A stretch of 64,000 nt of DNA, taken from an uncultured Eubacteriales bacterium (GTDB lineage: Bacteria; Bacillota; Clostridia; Christensenellales; Aristaeellaceae). The position numbers and the translations under genes are program-made. Where the stretch lies: assembly GCA_902765395.1 (NCBI GenBank), contig CACWZP010000003.1, positions 60,735 through 124,734 on the forward strand, in the 5' to 3' direction. The notes beneath the pieces were generated by a model. The model was not told the DNA's origin and did no database searches. It was given only the letters and a program-made list of their open reading frames with translations. The stretch's first letter is position 1. Every line of letters starts with the position of its first letter. Positions 39,501-47,637 of the stretch are shown here, piece after piece.

Positions 39501-41583
39501 CGCGCGCATCTCCCAGGTGGCCGCCGAACACGGCATGGACAAGTCGAAGCCCCTGTGGCTGCCAGAGATGCCGTCCCACATCTACTTTGGCGACATGCAG
39601 ATCTACGCCGACCACCTGGTGCGAAACGGCATCTACTTCAACCAGCCCGACGGCGTATCCTTCCTGCTGGGCATGGCGGACGACGTGGAGACCCAGCGCT
39701 ACATCCCCTGCATGGTCAATCTGACCGAGAACCGCAACCTGATGCTGGTGGGCATCGCGGGCACGGGCAAGACCACCGCCATCCAGAGCATGGTCGTCTC
39801 CCTGTGCAGCCGCTACGACCCGGCCCACCTGAACATCTACCTGCTCAGCCTGACCAGCAAGACGCTGAGCAAGATGGACGCGTTCCCCCACGTGGGCGAC
39901 GTGCTGTTCGAGGAAGACGTCGTCGAAATGCAGCGGTTCATCAACATGCTGTTCGATGAGTCCACGCGGCGCGGCAAGCTGTTTGCCCAGGCCGCCACGG
40001 ACAACTTCGTGGTCTACAACCGCGGCATGCGCCAGAAGGGCCAGCCGGAGGAACCGGCCATCGTGGTGTTCGTCGACCGCTTCGAGCAGCTGAAGAACAC
40101 CTTCGACAACAACGATTTCTACACCAGCCGCATCCACACCCTCATCCGCGAGGGCAGCAGCCGCGGCATCCACTTTGTGGTCACCGCGCTGGCCAAGAAC
40201 GAGATCCCCGGCAAGCTGCATCCGTTCTTCGGCGGCATCCCGCTGCAGCTGCGCGAACGCAGCGACTACAGCGACGTACTGGGCAAGCGGCTCGCCTTCG
40301 ACCAGCCGCTGCCGTCCGCGTATCCCGGCCGCTGCATGGCGCTGGTGGGCGAGGAGAAGGTCATCTACGAGGTGCAGATCGGCCTGGGCGGCGTCATGCC
40401 CGAGCAGCTGCCTGAAGAGCCGCCCTTCGCGCAGGAGGACATGTCCGGCTATGCGCTGGATTCCCACCTGCCCAAGCGCGATTCCCTCAGCGACGAGGAT
40501 CGCGCGAACCGCATCGTGGAGTTTGCCAACGAGCTGCGCAGCAGCTGGACCGGCCGCCTGCCCGTCAAGGTGCCGCGCGTACCGGAGAAGCCTTCCTTCC
40601 AGCAGTTCGCCGCGCTGCCTGAGTTCGAGGAGCACCTGCATTCCAACTACTCGCTGCCGGTGGGCTTCGACATGAACAGCGGCACGCTGGCCTGCGTGGA
40701 TCTGGAGAAGAACTACTCCATGCTGGTCACCGGCACCAAGAAGAGCGGCATCACCAACCAGCTGATGGTCATCGCCCGCGTGCTGCACATGCGCGGCACG
40801 GAGGTGCACGTCATCGGCAGCTCCGACTGGAAGAAGCTCTGCGACGAGATCGGCGCCCCCCTCTATCAGACCGAGGACGAGATCGTGGCCTTTGTGGACC
40901 GGTTCGTGGCCGACGTTCCCGCCAAGCGCCAGCCCCTCAAGAAGCAGGCCGAGGCCATCGGCAAGGCCCAGATGCGCAAGCAGGCCCTGCAGTTCTCGCC
41001 CTACGCCATCATCATCGACGGCGCCGAGCGGCTCAGCAAGGATTTCAACGCCGAGCGCTTCACCAAGAGCCCTGTACAGCTGGTCAAGGATTCCCAGCTG
41101 GAGCACGACCGCGCCGTGAGCATCAACGAGGAGGGCATGAAGGCCGCCCAGACGCCCAACGAGAACGGCGAATACGAGGAGTTTGTGCCCGTCAAGGTGC
41201 CGCCGGTCAAGACCGCCCAGGAGCTGGCGCCCGGCCAGAACCCGACGCGTCAGTTCCCTGCCAAGACGTTTGTCACCGGCGTGCTGGGCCAGCTGGCCGG
41301 CACCGCGGAATACTACAATGTGTTCGTGTTCATGGGCATCCCCCAGTCCGAACGCCAGCAGCTCAACCAGGATCCGCTCAAGTCGCTGGTGGCCCAGGGC
41401 CACGGCATCGAGCTGGGCGGCCGCCTGTCGGACTACGATCCGCTTGACATCTCCCACGCGGTGGCCGGCTGGTCCACCCAGGCCAGGGGCAAGGCGCTGG
41501 GCGCCGGCAACGGCTACATGCTGACCGATTCCGGCATGGTCAACCTGCGCGTGCCTCTGCTCGAGGAGGAAGACGACGAATAA
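36571..41583 (+). CDS. essC: Type VII secretion FtsK/SpoIIIE ATPase with FHA domain (EssC-like)
   Basis: A 1670-residue motor of a WXG100 secretion system. Order: N-terminal region with an FHA domain (about 115-205: VSVGRSERCDI, DQSSNGTYLNG), two membrane segments (about 270-315), and three FtsK/SpoIIIE ATPase domains. ATPase 1 has Walker A GTTGSGKS (about 719) and Walker B IIIVDEF (about 827). ATPase 2 has GIAGTGKT (about 1061) and VVFVDRF. ATPase 3 has a degenerate loop TGTKKSGITN (about 1388). This is the YukB/EssC architecture of Firmicutes. The WXG100 genes at 45.6-47.9 kb are the expected cargo. An FHA inside EssC suggests direct reading of the kinase output (inference). Confidence 0.95.
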   Translation: MSLEREKKDMYALWMFYGDQFREVVMPDSGTWTTTVLVDSTESGLPMDIIFPMRAMEGAVHVSPPSDFIWGDNNSSDELPLMLDKPYSFVCGGVKVLLQLRHVDRDDMHFVKYLARQGSVSVGRSERCDIVDPNGSNSSAHGNMNIRPGNQAEYTDQSSNGTYLNGHKIQHTTVRVQFGDMLMLPSGLKIIFLGSLIAVNRKSQLARVTLSPAPRLETPPPRTADGELPTLYVQYHRAPRMLMRPDTSEIEIEPPIAKQTQVQPPAWQQVGPAMTMVLPMGVSTMIMMASSQNGSHQALPTGLVMIGTSSMLAVMWAIINRRYRQKQNDETEAHRIALYRQYIAETEATLRELNTREYQRLTTNFPNVGECVSLPTDNSFRLWNRMPAHSDFLHVRLGIGAVPLPAEIKVQKQKLSIIDDPLRDEPDRLKNIYSVVSDAPVTVNLRRESVVGILGTDEAALFAQGLLMQLAALHSYHDVRVAVLTDLGTVTEWNWARWLPHAFASEDRELRMVASSPAAVHEILSHLSDVLNMRRSTAEENDKGAFDGELDETTLPLPHYVIFCTNAQLLENEPIMRQLLTNRLGMTLVMIAPSMELLPKECNLVFNVAAKPGMMHTSGGDTTQVDYEYPNRNLLASFSRNIAALRVKDAAENAAIPTLVSFLDIYNVRRTEELDVWRMWNENHTYEGLRSTIGYASGSHPFVLDISDKYHGPHGLIAGTTGSGKSVMLQTYILSLALNYSPEQVQFILIDYKGGGMADPFLKLPHTAGTIDNLQGARTISRALASLNGELHRRERIFKAHDVANINEYTQLFGTDPNEIKLPHLIIIVDEFAELKSEQPDFMRELVSASRIGRSLGVHLILATQKPSNSVSDEIWANSRFHLCLRVQTRGDSMEMLKRPDAAYIKGMGRCFVQIGNDELFEQVQTSYSGLTYEPDEPRPEEQPQLLSESGQVIRPPKKRKTAEEKREEKTQMDAVLARISQVAAEHGMDKSKPLWLPEMPSHIYFGDMQIYADHLVRNGIYFNQPDGVSFLLGMADDVETQRYIPCMVNLTENRNLMLVGIAGTGKTTAIQSMVVSLCSRYDPAHLNIYLLSLTSKTLSKMDAFPHVGDVLFEEDVVEMQRFINMLFDESTRRGKLFAQAATDNFVVYNRGMRQKGQPEEPAIVVFVDRFEQLKNTFDNNDFYTSRIHTLIREGSSRGIHFVVTALAKNEIPGKLHPFFGGIPLQLRERSDYSDVLGKRLAFDQPLPSAYPGRCMALVGEEKVIYEVQIGLGGVMPEQLPEEPPFAQEDMSGYALDSHLPKRDSLSDEDRANRIVEFANELRSSWTGRLPVKVPRVPEKPSFQQFAALPEFEEHLHSNYSLPVGFDMNSGTLACVDLEKNYSMLVTGTKKSGITNQLMVIARVLHMRGTEVHVIGSSDWKKLCDEIGAPLYQTEDEIVAFVDRFVADVPAKRQPLKKQAEAIGKAQMRKQALQFSPYAIIIDGAERLSKDFNAERFTKSPVQLVKDSQLEHDRAVSINEEGMKAAQTPNENGEYEEFVPVKVPPVKTAQELAPGQNPTRQFPAKTFVTGVLGQLAGTAEYYNVFVFMGIPQSERQQLNQDPLKSLVAQGHGIELGGRLSDYDPLDISHAVAGWSTQARGKALGAGNGYMLTDSGMVNLRVPLLEEEDDE

Positions 41584-41635
41584 GCGCCCCTGACCGACCG
41601 CGCCTGCCAGCTTTGAAACCCAAGGGGAGAATGAG

Positions 41636-42388
41636 ATGTTACCTGTCCTGATCTACGAGCCGGACGATGTCCGCCGCGACGCCATGTGCCGCACGCTGAT
41701 GCAGGTGCCCGGCGCGGCGGCTGCGCTCAGGATCACCCTGAACACGGGCTCGGCGGGCAATTTCGCGCGCATGCTGGCGGAAATCAGCGGGGCCGCGCTC
41801 ATCATACTGGGCCTGGCGCTGCACCCGGAGGACAACCGGAAGCGGTGCCTGGAGTTCGGCAGCGCCCTGGCGCACAGGAACCGGGATTGCTACACCGTGT
41901 ACGACATCCACGACCTGGACGACCTGCCCTCGCTGCTGCCCCACTGCTCGCGCCCCGCGGGCATCCTGCTGGGCGACTACACCCAGAACCAGGCCGCCGC
42001 CTGCTTTTCCCGCATCATCGAGGACTACGCCTCCATCGCCCGCCAAGGTTCCACCTCCGAGGCCATCCTGGTGGAATCCGGCACCCGGACCTATCGCCTG
42101 CCCTGCGACCAGATCCTGTACATCGAGGCGCTGAACAAGAAGCTGAACATCTGCACCGAGCGCCAGACCATCTCCGTGCGCCGCTCGATGAACAGCATCG
42201 CCGACGCCCTGCCGGACTACTTCCTGCGCTGCCACCGCTCCTACATCGTCAACATGCACCATGTGGACGAGACCGACTACAAGGAAATGCTGCTGACCAT
42301 GACGGACGGCAGTCGGCTGCCCATCGCCCGGTCCATGAAGGACGCCTTCCACGAGCACTTTACACGCAAGAGGGGGGAAGACGCATGA
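41636..42388 (+). CDS. LytTR-domain regulator with degenerate receiver
   Basis: A 250-residue protein: an N-terminal receiver-like domain (about 1-125) and a C-terminal LytTR DNA-binding domain (about 140-240), seen from the segments YRLPCDQILYIEALNKK, RRSMNSIADAL and FLRCHRSYIVNM. In the receiver, the position of the phospho-acceptor Asp reads ALIILGLALHPED, so the usual LD-x-x-M-P aspartate is missing and phosphorylation by a sensor kinase is unlikely. AGGGGAG precedes the ATG. It follows EssC by 52 bp and overlaps the next gene by ATGA. It is the only evident transcription factor of the secretion locus and may control one of its operons. Confidence 0.85.
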   Translation: MLPVLIYEPDDVRRDAMCRTLMQVPGAAAALRITLNTGSAGNFARMLAEISGAALIILGLALHPEDNRKRCLEFGSALAHRNRDCYTVYDIHDLDDLPSLLPHCSRPAGILLGDYTQNQAAACFSRIIEDYASIARQGSTSEAILVESGTRTYRLPCDQILYIEALNKKLNICTERQTISVRRSMNSIADALPDYFLRCHRSYIVNMHHVDETDYKEMLLTMTDGSRLPIARSMKDAFHEHFTRKRGEDA

Positions 42389-42912
42389 ACGCCCTTTCCG
42401 TAGGCTATCGGTTCACCCGGGAGGAGCTGAGCACGCTGCTGCAGGCGCTGCGCATTGACGGCTTTCCCGGCGCGCCGCTGCACCCCGTCGACCCCGCCGC
42501 CGCAGAGGAGGTCCTCCGGCGCATCATAGACAGCGGCATGGCCATGCAGGTGGGCGACACGCTGTACGTGGACAAACTCATCGGCTACCTGCTCCGCGCC
42601 CCGGCCCGCTGCAAAACCGCCGCGGCCGTCACCGACGGCATCCAGACCGCCGTGGCGTGGGGCGTGGACCAGATCTTCATATTCGGCTGGTTCCCCGGCC
42701 AGGGCGAATGCTCGCTCACGCCGCTCCAGGACAGGGAGGCCGTCCAGACCGAGCTGGAGGACGCGCTCTGCCGCATGACCCGGCCCGTCTGGGGCGTCAA
42801 CGTGCTTCAGCCCGACCGCCGCGCCAGCATCCCCGGGGAGGATCCCCGTGACATACAGGCGGCCGCGGATTCCCTTATGACGCTGCTGGACGCGGCGCCC
42901 GACAACCAATAG
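42385..42912 (+). CDS. Unknown protein of the secretion operon
   Basis: A 175-residue cytoplasmic protein without recognised motifs. The ATG overlaps the TGA of the LytTR gene (ATGA), suggesting translational coupling, and AGGGGGG lies just upstream. It is alpha/beta with a hydrophobic strand (GVDQIFIFGWFPGQGE). By place it could be a chaperone for WXG cargo, comparable in position to EspG-like or other ESX-associated proteins, but I see no sequence support. It ends in TAG, 18 bp before the EsaB-like gene. Confidence 0.7.
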   Translation: MNALSVGYRFTREELSTLLQALRIDGFPGAPLHPVDPAAAEEVLRRIIDSGMAMQVGDTLYVDKLIGYLLRAPARCKTAAAVTDGIQTAVAWGVDQIFIFGWFPGQGECSLTPLQDREAVQTELEDALCRMTRPVWGVNVLQPDRRASIPGEDPRDIQAAADSLMTLLDAAPDNQ

Positions 42913-42930
42913 CACTTTGGGAGGTTCTTT

Positions 42931-43182
42931 ATGGAAACGATCATCGTGGAAATCTTCGTACCCGCCACTTCCAGCACCTTCGACTTCCGCCTGCCCGGCG
43001 CGGGCCGCGTCTATGAAGTCATCAACAGAATCATCTACACCCTAGAGACCACGCAGCAGAACCAGAGCTTCGACAAGGAGCATCCCGTGCTCTGCGACCT
43101 GGACAGCGGCCGCATCCTGGACCCTTCCCTGACCATCGCCCAGTGCGGCCTGCACGACAGCGCCAGGTTGCAGCTGGCATAA
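42931..43182 (+). CDS. esaB: EsaB/YukD-type ubiquitin-like protein
   Basis: An 83-residue ubiquitin-fold protein found in Firmicutes type VII loci. It opens with a beta strand (TIIVEIFVPATSSTFDFRLP), followed by the helix VYEVINRIIYTLE and the terminal strands RILDPSLTIAQCGLHDSARLQL, where YukD has a similar short-lived ubiquitin-like pattern without a terminal GG. GGGAGG precedes the ATG. It is last in the plus-strand operon before the bidirectional terminator. Confidence 0.85.
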   Translation: METIIVEIFVPATSSTFDFRLPGAGRVYEVINRIIYTLETTQQNQSFDKEHPVLCDLDSGRILDPSLTIAQCGLHDSARLQLA

Positions 43183-43192
43183 ACGGCGCGGC

Positions 43193-43239
43193 AAAAAAAT
43201 GAGGGGCTTCCCCGCTTCACGCGGGAAAGCCCCTCTTTT
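43193..43239. terminator. Bidirectional terminator between the secretion and substrate operons
   Basis: GAGGGGCTTCCCCGC, loop TTCAC and GCGGGAAAGCCCCTC (43201-43235), with TTTT on the plus side and seven A residues (T on the minus strand) on the other. It serves two convergent operons. Confidence 0.88.
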
Positions 43240-43249
43240 CCGTATCGTC

Positions 43250-43564
43250 CTATTCCCCTTGGCCCATTTTGGCCGCCTGCTCCCGGATCTCCTCCAGGGC
43301 GGCATCCGCCTTCTCCTTGAAGGACAGCGACTCTTCATCCTGATAGCCCACGAAAAACAGCTTGTCAATCTGGTCGCCATTGAACAGGTAGTTCTCGTCC
43401 GCGCTCAGGTAGCCCTCCGGGAAAACCACGCCACAGTAGTCATAGAAATTCCGGTTGCCCTCGCCGTCCTCGGTAAACTGGCAGACGCCGGTGATCATCA
43501 GCTTCTTGGTACTCTCCTTCAGCAGAACGACCGTACCAATCGGAAAAAGACCGTTGAAATACAT
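43250..43564 (-). CDS. DUF4176 family protein
   Basis: A 104-residue cytoplasmic protein of the DUF4176 type, recognised from FPIGTVVLLKESTKKLMITG followed by FYDYCGVVFPEGYL. DUF4176 proteins are commonly found in Firmicutes type VII loci beside LXG/WXG effectors. It is the last gene of the minus-strand substrate operon, after the DUF3592-like membrane gene. It may act as a partner, adaptor or immunity protein for the effector; the role is not established by the sequence. It ends at the bidirectional terminator. Confidence 0.8.
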   Translation of the reverse strand: MYFNGLFPIGTVVLLKESTKKLMITGVCQFTEDGEGNRNFYDYCGVVFPEGYLSADENYLFNGDQIDKLFFVGYQDEESLSFKEKADAALEEIREQAAKMGQGE

Positions 43565-43596
43565 GCTAAAACCCTCCTATTCGCTGTCCTTTGCTT

Positions 43597-44040
43597 CTAT
43601 TTGCCCATTCTCGACGCAACCAGGAGCAACGCCGCCCCCACCAGCATCATGATGACCGCGACCGATATGCTCAGCCAGCGCGAATTGCGGATCGGCCCGT
43701 CCACGTCGCTTCCGGCATAGATTCGCCAGGCGTCGATTCCAAGGATCCTGGCCCGGTTGTAGGAAATCTCAATCCTGTCCCCGACCTTTCCCGGAACCTC
43801 GGCGCTCTTGACGGGCTGGGTGTAGTGCTCCTCCTCGCGGCCGTCCACCGTGAAGCGCACGAGAAGCTCAATCTTGCCGACCTCTTCGGAAACCCGGCTC
43901 TTGACCACGCTCGCCTCGGTGGCAATATAGGTATTGGGGTGCGCCAACAGCCATATCAGTATTATACCACCCAGCGCGAGAATTGCAATCCCCGAAATCG
44001 TCAGCGCCTGTATCCACTTTCCACTCATAGCATTACTCAT
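43597..44040 (-). CDS. DUF3592-like two-pass membrane protein, possible immunity protein
   Basis: A 147-residue membrane protein: a first membrane segment (IQALTISGIAILALGGIILIW), an extracellular beta domain (ATEASVVKSRVSEEVGKIEL to RIEISYNRARILGID) of DUF3592 type, and a second membrane segment (LSISVAVIMMLVGAALLLVA). The start is the ATG 4 bp after the stop of the effector-like gene; there is no strong ribosome site, so coupling is likely. Its place directly after an effector with a possibly membrane-active tail makes an immunity role attractive, but this is inference. Confidence 0.78.
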   Translation of the reverse strand: MSNAMSGKWIQALTISGIAILALGGIILIWLLAHPNTYIATEASVVKSRVSEEVGKIELLVRFTVDGREEEHYTQPVKSAEVPGKVGDRIEISYNRARILGIDAWRIYAGSDVDGPIRNSRWLSISVAVIMMLVGAALLLVASRMGK

Positions 44041-44044
44041 CACA

Positions 44045-45505
44045 TCAGAACCACTTCTTAATGGCTTTGCCGATGCCCTTGATTGCCTTGACCGTTCCCT
44101 TGACAGCCTTCTTGGCACCCTTGGCCAGGTTGTCGACCGCCTGGCCATAGTCGACCTCGAACTTGACGCTTGCGCCGAGGCCGAGGCTGGCGCCGATGTC
44201 GCAGCTCAGCTTGCCGTCGTGGATGCCGATGTCGGCATGAGCGCCGATGCCAACGTTCACGGTACCCTTCGCTTTGACGTCAATTCCGGCAACGTTCACG
44301 CCGCCCTCAAGGGAGCCCTCGAAGGCAATGGCCTCCGCCTTGCCGCTGACCCGCGCGGCGACCTTTCCATCGACGATGCCAACCTGCGTCTCGGCTTCCA
44401 TGCCGATCTTGCCCACCGTCACATCGGCTGACCCGTGTACATTCAGGTTTTCGTAGCCAATCTGGCCCGCCGCCGCGGCCGTGAACACGCTGTAGCTCGC
44501 GCCGAGCTTCGCGTCGATGCCCGGCTCCAGCACCATGACTTCCTTGCCGTTCTTGTCAATCTGCGTCTTGTACAGGCCTGCCTTGAGCTCTGCCGTCGCT
44601 TCCAGTTTGCTGACGTCCGCGGAGTAATTCCCCGTGGCGAGGCCGTTGAGCGCGCTGCCTTCGCCCTCCGCGTGGAGCGCCGATTTTGATCTGGTACGTT
44701 CGGCACCGAATTCAAACACCGTCTTTTTCCGGTCAGGGGCCTTGTTGTCCGTGTTCAGTTTTTTCCAGGAATCCGGCGTGATGTCCCTGGCATCATGCTT
44801 TTTCTTGCCGAGCATGCTGCCAAACGCCGCTTCCCGCGTATCCTCATAGTAGGAACCGTCCGCCCCGAACAGCTTGCCCGATTCCTTATTCCAGGTGCGT
44901 TCATATTCGTAACGATCGCCATTTTCATACAGAATGGTCGTAACACCAGCCGCGGTCGTGACCACTCCTACGCCCGGGATCACGACGCTCTGATCGCTGT
45001 TGATCCCCTCAGTCCCCGCATCTGCGGCAGCGCCTGGGGTCCCGTTGGGATCGGCTTTCGGAAGCATGCCGTCCCGATCGGTGGGCTGACCATAGAGCAT
45101 GCCCAATCCCTCGGCTGCTGCCGCGCCGGCGTCGCTCGGTTTGATGACGCCTTCGCTGCTTCCCTGGCTCTGGCCCTGAGCCTTGCCCTGCAGCGATTTC
45201 TCAATATTCTTGAACATAGAGGCCGCCTTGGAGACATTGGCGCCCAGCTTGTTTACGCGGCCATCATAGCGGCGCATGACGCCAGCCAGCGAGCGCACCG
45301 CCGCGCCGGCATCGCCCATCTGGGCGCTGCTGCCCTCATCCTGGAGCTTGAGCGCGCTGAACCGACCCATCTTCGTCCACCACTCCTCGCTGGTGTTCAA
45401 TCCCGCGAGGATCGAAGCCGCGTCGCCAAAGCCGGACGCCGCCTGCTGCAGCTCCTTCGCGCACTTCTCCAGCAGATCGGTGTTGACTAAAATCTTATCC
45501 GCCAT
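44045..45505 (-). CDS. Type VII effector-like protein with WXG-like N terminus and cationic helical C terminus
   Basis: A 486-residue protein. The start is the ATG after AGGAG giving MADKILVNTDLLEKC; the open frame extends upstream into the preceding gene. Residues 1-115 are a WXG100-like helical hairpin with SEEWWTKMG at the turn. A low-complexity Gly/Ala linker follows, then a beta-rich domain with repeated segments (KLEATAELKAGLY, KLGASYSVFTAAAAGQIGY, KIGMEAETQVGI, ASLGLGASVKFEVDY) and a terminal lysine-rich amphipathic stretch, GAKKAVKGTVKAIKGIGKA followed by IKKWF. It sits in the WXG100 operon ahead of membrane and DUF4176 genes, the layout of a toxin with accessory or immunity genes. 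No enzymatic toxin domain is recognised. Confidence 0.8.
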   Translation of the reverse strand: MADKILVNTDLLEKCAKELQQAASGFGDAASILAGLNTSEEWWTKMGRFSALKLQDEGSSAQMGDAGAAVRSLAGVMRRYDGRVNKLGANVSKAASMFKNIEKSLQGKAQGQSQGSSEGVIKPSDAGAAAAEGLGMLYGQPTDRDGMLPKADPNGTPGAAADAGTEGINSDQSVVIPGVGVVTTAAGVTTILYENGDRYEYERTWNKESGKLFGADGSYYEDTREAAFGSMLGKKKHDARDITPDSWKKLNTDNKAPDRKKTVFEFGAERTRSKSALHAEGEGSALNGLATGNYSADVSKLEATAELKAGLYKTQIDKNGKEVMVLEPGIDAKLGASYSVFTAAAAGQIGYENLNVHGSADVTVGKIGMEAETQVGIVDGKVAARVSGKAEAIAFEGSLEGGVNVAGIDVKAKGTVNVGIGAHADIGIHDGKLSCDIGASLGLGASVKFEVDYGQAVDNLAKGAKKAVKGTVKAIKGIGKAIKKWF

Positions 45506-45617
45506 AAGCTTACTCCTGTGTCCATCTATTTCCTTCCGCCAAATGTGTGATTCCTTCGTCCGCCACAAAAATCGGCGCCCCATCGAAGAAACTCCCATGG
45601 GACGCCGATCACATGCG

Positions 45618-45899
45618 CTACATCTGTGAAGCAAGCTCCTGATCGATCTCATCCATACGCTGCGCAAACTGCATCAGCGTGTTGTACAGGCTGTCCAGCT
45701 TCTCTTCAATCCTGCGGGCATCCGAATCCATGTTGTTCAGACGCTCCTTCAGCGCTTGCGCGGCCTGCCCCTGGAACTCACCATCCAGCTCCGCCTCCAC
45801 GCGCCTGAGCCCCGTCATCACCGTGGAATTCAGGCGATCCCGGCTGCTGCGTATCACTCTCGCTGCCCGGCGGATTTCAGCACTGTCATAGGTTGCCAT
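45618..45899 (-). CDS. WXG100-like protein (F variant)
   Basis: A 93-residue, highly helical protein. A heptad-like N-terminal helix leads to the turn GEFQGQAAQAL, where F replaces the W of the WXG motif, and a second long helix (NNMDSDARRIEEKLDSLYNTL). It lacks a YxxxD/E tail. AAGGAG is present before the ATG. It is probably a heterodimer partner or cargo of the EssC machine. Confidence 0.82.
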   Translation of the reverse strand: MATYDSAEIRRAARVIRSSRDRLNSTVMTGLRRVEAELDGEFQGQAAQALKERLNNMDSDARRIEEKLDSLYNTLMQFAQRMDEIDQELASQM

Positions 45900-45932
45900 T
45901 GTGCAGGCTCACTCCTTTCTTCACCCGAAGAA

Positions 45933-46268
45933 TCAGCCGAAGATGTTGCCGGCAGCGGAGAAATCGGTCTCCAAGGCGTTCACCAGAGACTGCTGCAGGG
46001 CGGCCAGGGCCTCATAGACCTCCTTGACCTGCTTCAGCTTGTTGATGGCGTTCTCCATCTGCTCGCCGGTCTTCTCCAGGTTGGCATAGATCTGGAAGAA
46101 CTTGCCGTAGAAGGAAGTGGCGGCTTCGCTCTTGTAGTTGCTGCTCAGGTTCTGAACGGTCTTGTTGATGTTGGTATAGGCGTTCGTGAACTCCTGCTTG
46201 CGGGCCTCATAGTTCTGGATAGCCTGTGCAAGGGCTTCCGCGGTTACTCTCGTTCCATTGCCTGCCAT
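45933..46268 (-). CDS. WXG100-like protein (Y variant)
   Basis: A 111-residue helical hairpin protein with the turn SNYKSEAATSF, where Y stands in place of W, and a C-terminal extension ending DFSAAGNIFG. The size and helix-turn-helix pattern fit the WXG100 family. It lies between two other family members with gaps of 33 and 56 bp. Confidence 0.85.
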   Translation of the reverse strand: MAGNGTRVTAEALAQAIQNYEARKQEFTNAYTNINKTVQNLSSNYKSEAATSFYGKFFQIYANLEKTGEQMENAINKLKQVKEVYEALAALQQSLVNALETDFSAAGNIFG

Positions 46269-46324
46269 TGTCTATATCCTCCTATTTCTGGTCATTTGAT
46301 TGAAAGGGTGCTGCTGACTTCGGA

Positions 46325-46624
46325 TTACTTGAAGCTCTGGGAAGCCTGGGCGTCGGTCTCCTGGTACTTGTTGCCCGCCTCGTCGATGGCAGCGGAGAAC
46401 TCGTCCACCACAGCCGCGATCTCGTCCATCCAGCGCTTGGCGTCGGTGATGTTGGCGTTGAAGATCTCGGAAGCTTCACTCTGCCAGCCCTCGGCGTCCT
46501 GGGTCAGCTGGTCGGTGGCGGCCTTCAGCTGGGCCGCGGTATCCTTGAATTCCTGGCAGTACTGGCGGATGCTCTCCGCGGACTCGTGCATTTCGCTGAT
46601 GGAATTAATATCAATCTTTGCCAT
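46325..46624 (-). CDS. WXG100 protein with YxxxD secretion motif
   Basis: A 99-residue protein: helix 1, the turn EGWQSEASEIF (W-x-S in place of W-x-G), helix 2, and the C-terminal tail NKYQETDAQASQSF containing YxxxD, the known type VII export signal placed after helix 2. The tail closely matches YQDTEAQ in the protein at 47638-47931, suggesting that both dock on the same EssC surface. Confidence 0.9.
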   Translation of the reverse strand: MAKIDINSISEMHESAESIRQYCQEFKDTAAQLKAATDQLTQDAEGWQSEASEIFNANITDAKRWMDEIAAVVDEFSAAIDEAGNKYQETDAQASQSFK

Positions 46625-46646
46625 TGGTCAATCCTCCTCAATGGTG

Positions 46647-47192
46647 TCAATACATTGTGCTGTCGGCGTCGATGATGCCCTGCAGCCAGGGCGGCATCAG
46701 CACGTCGTTGTTGAGCGATACCTGGTCGATGATCACCGTCTGGCTCACGCTCTCCAGCGCCGGCCACGGGGGCGTCGCCGCCATGTCCAGGCCGATGGGG
46801 CCTGTCTGGGCAGCCGAAGAAACGTTGTAGAACAGGGGGGGCGTTCCCCTCCAGCCGGCGTCGGCGCCGATGGACTCCGCCGACCGACCGCCGGTCATGC
46901 CATCGGCCTTGCTGCGCAGCGCCGTCTCCACGTTCTCAAACATCTCGGTGGCCCGGTTGATTCCCCTGCCGGTGTCCGAAAAGCGATCCTCAAGCCCCTT
47001 GAGGCCCTTCCTCAGCTTATCCGTGAGGGAGATGTACTTCTCGATGACCTTGTCCATCCCGCCGCCCTGCATCTGCCGCAGGATGGCCGCGCAGTGATCC
47101 ATGTCGACCGAACAGTCGCTCAGCTCCTGTTCCAAACGGTTCAATTCACTCGTGATATCCCGGGCCACATTGCTGTCCCACTTGAAATGCAT
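46647..47192 (-). CDS. Putative type VII substrate of unknown function
   Basis: A 181-residue protein: an N-terminal helical hairpin of about 100 residues without a W-x-G turn (QMQGGGMDKV lies at the bend), then a Pro/Gly-rich non-helical tail (RGTPPLFYN, ATPPWPALES). The size and first part fit an extended WXG/LXG-like substrate. No catalytic motif is seen. It lies in the middle of the WXG100 operon, which is the main reason for the call. Confidence 0.65.
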   Translation of the reverse strand: MHFKWDSNVARDITSELNRLEQELSDCSVDMDHCAAILRQMQGGGMDKVIEKYISLTDKLRKGLKGLEDRFSDTGRGINRATEMFENVETALRSKADGMTGGRSAESIGADAGWRGTPPLFYNVSSAAQTGPIGLDMAATPPWPALESVSQTVIIDQVSLNNDVLMPPWLQGIIDADSTMY

Positions 47193-47256
47193 CCTGTGTT
47201 TTCCTCCCCGTGATATCTGGCTTCTTCTATCTCTTACCCGAACGGCTGGCCGTTCC

Positions 47257-47580
47257 TTAGAACATCGGCGGCACAGTGCCGGTCTCCAGGTTGTTGGCGC
47301 GGCTCTGCAGCTCGGATTCGTTCTGGGTGAACAGGTTGTTGGACTTGATCAGGCCGTTGATGGAGCGCTCCATCGCCTTGTCGCTCTTGCGGATGTTGCC
47401 CATGATCGTGACCCACTCGGCCATGAACGTGGTCTTGATGGTGCCGTCCCAGACCTGGCACAGGTTGTTCCACGCCTTGTCCATGGAGCTGAAGGCCTGT
47501 TCCATTCTTTCGCGCGCATCGTTATACTTGGTAACGGTAGCTTCCATTTGCTCGGTGCTTACCAGAAGACGATCTGCCAT
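47257..47580 (-). CDS. WXG100 protein
   Basis: A 107-residue helical hairpin with the canonical turn CQVWDGTIKTTF (W-D-G) between helices, ending LETGTVPPMF without a YxxxD/E tail. It is the second gene of the substrate operon. In type VII systems a partner without the signal pairs with one that has it, so the first gene (47638-47931) is a candidate partner. Confidence 0.9.
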   Translation of the reverse strand: MADRLLVSTEQMEATVTKYNDARERMEQAFSSMDKAWNNLCQVWDGTIKTTFMAEWVTIMGNIRKSDKAMERSINGLIKSNNLFTQNESELQSRANNLETGTVPPMF

Positions 47581-47637
47581 TTTTCTTCCTCCTATTCAAT
47601 CGATCAATTCGCTGTTCGTTGTTGTCCCTGCGCAGGC

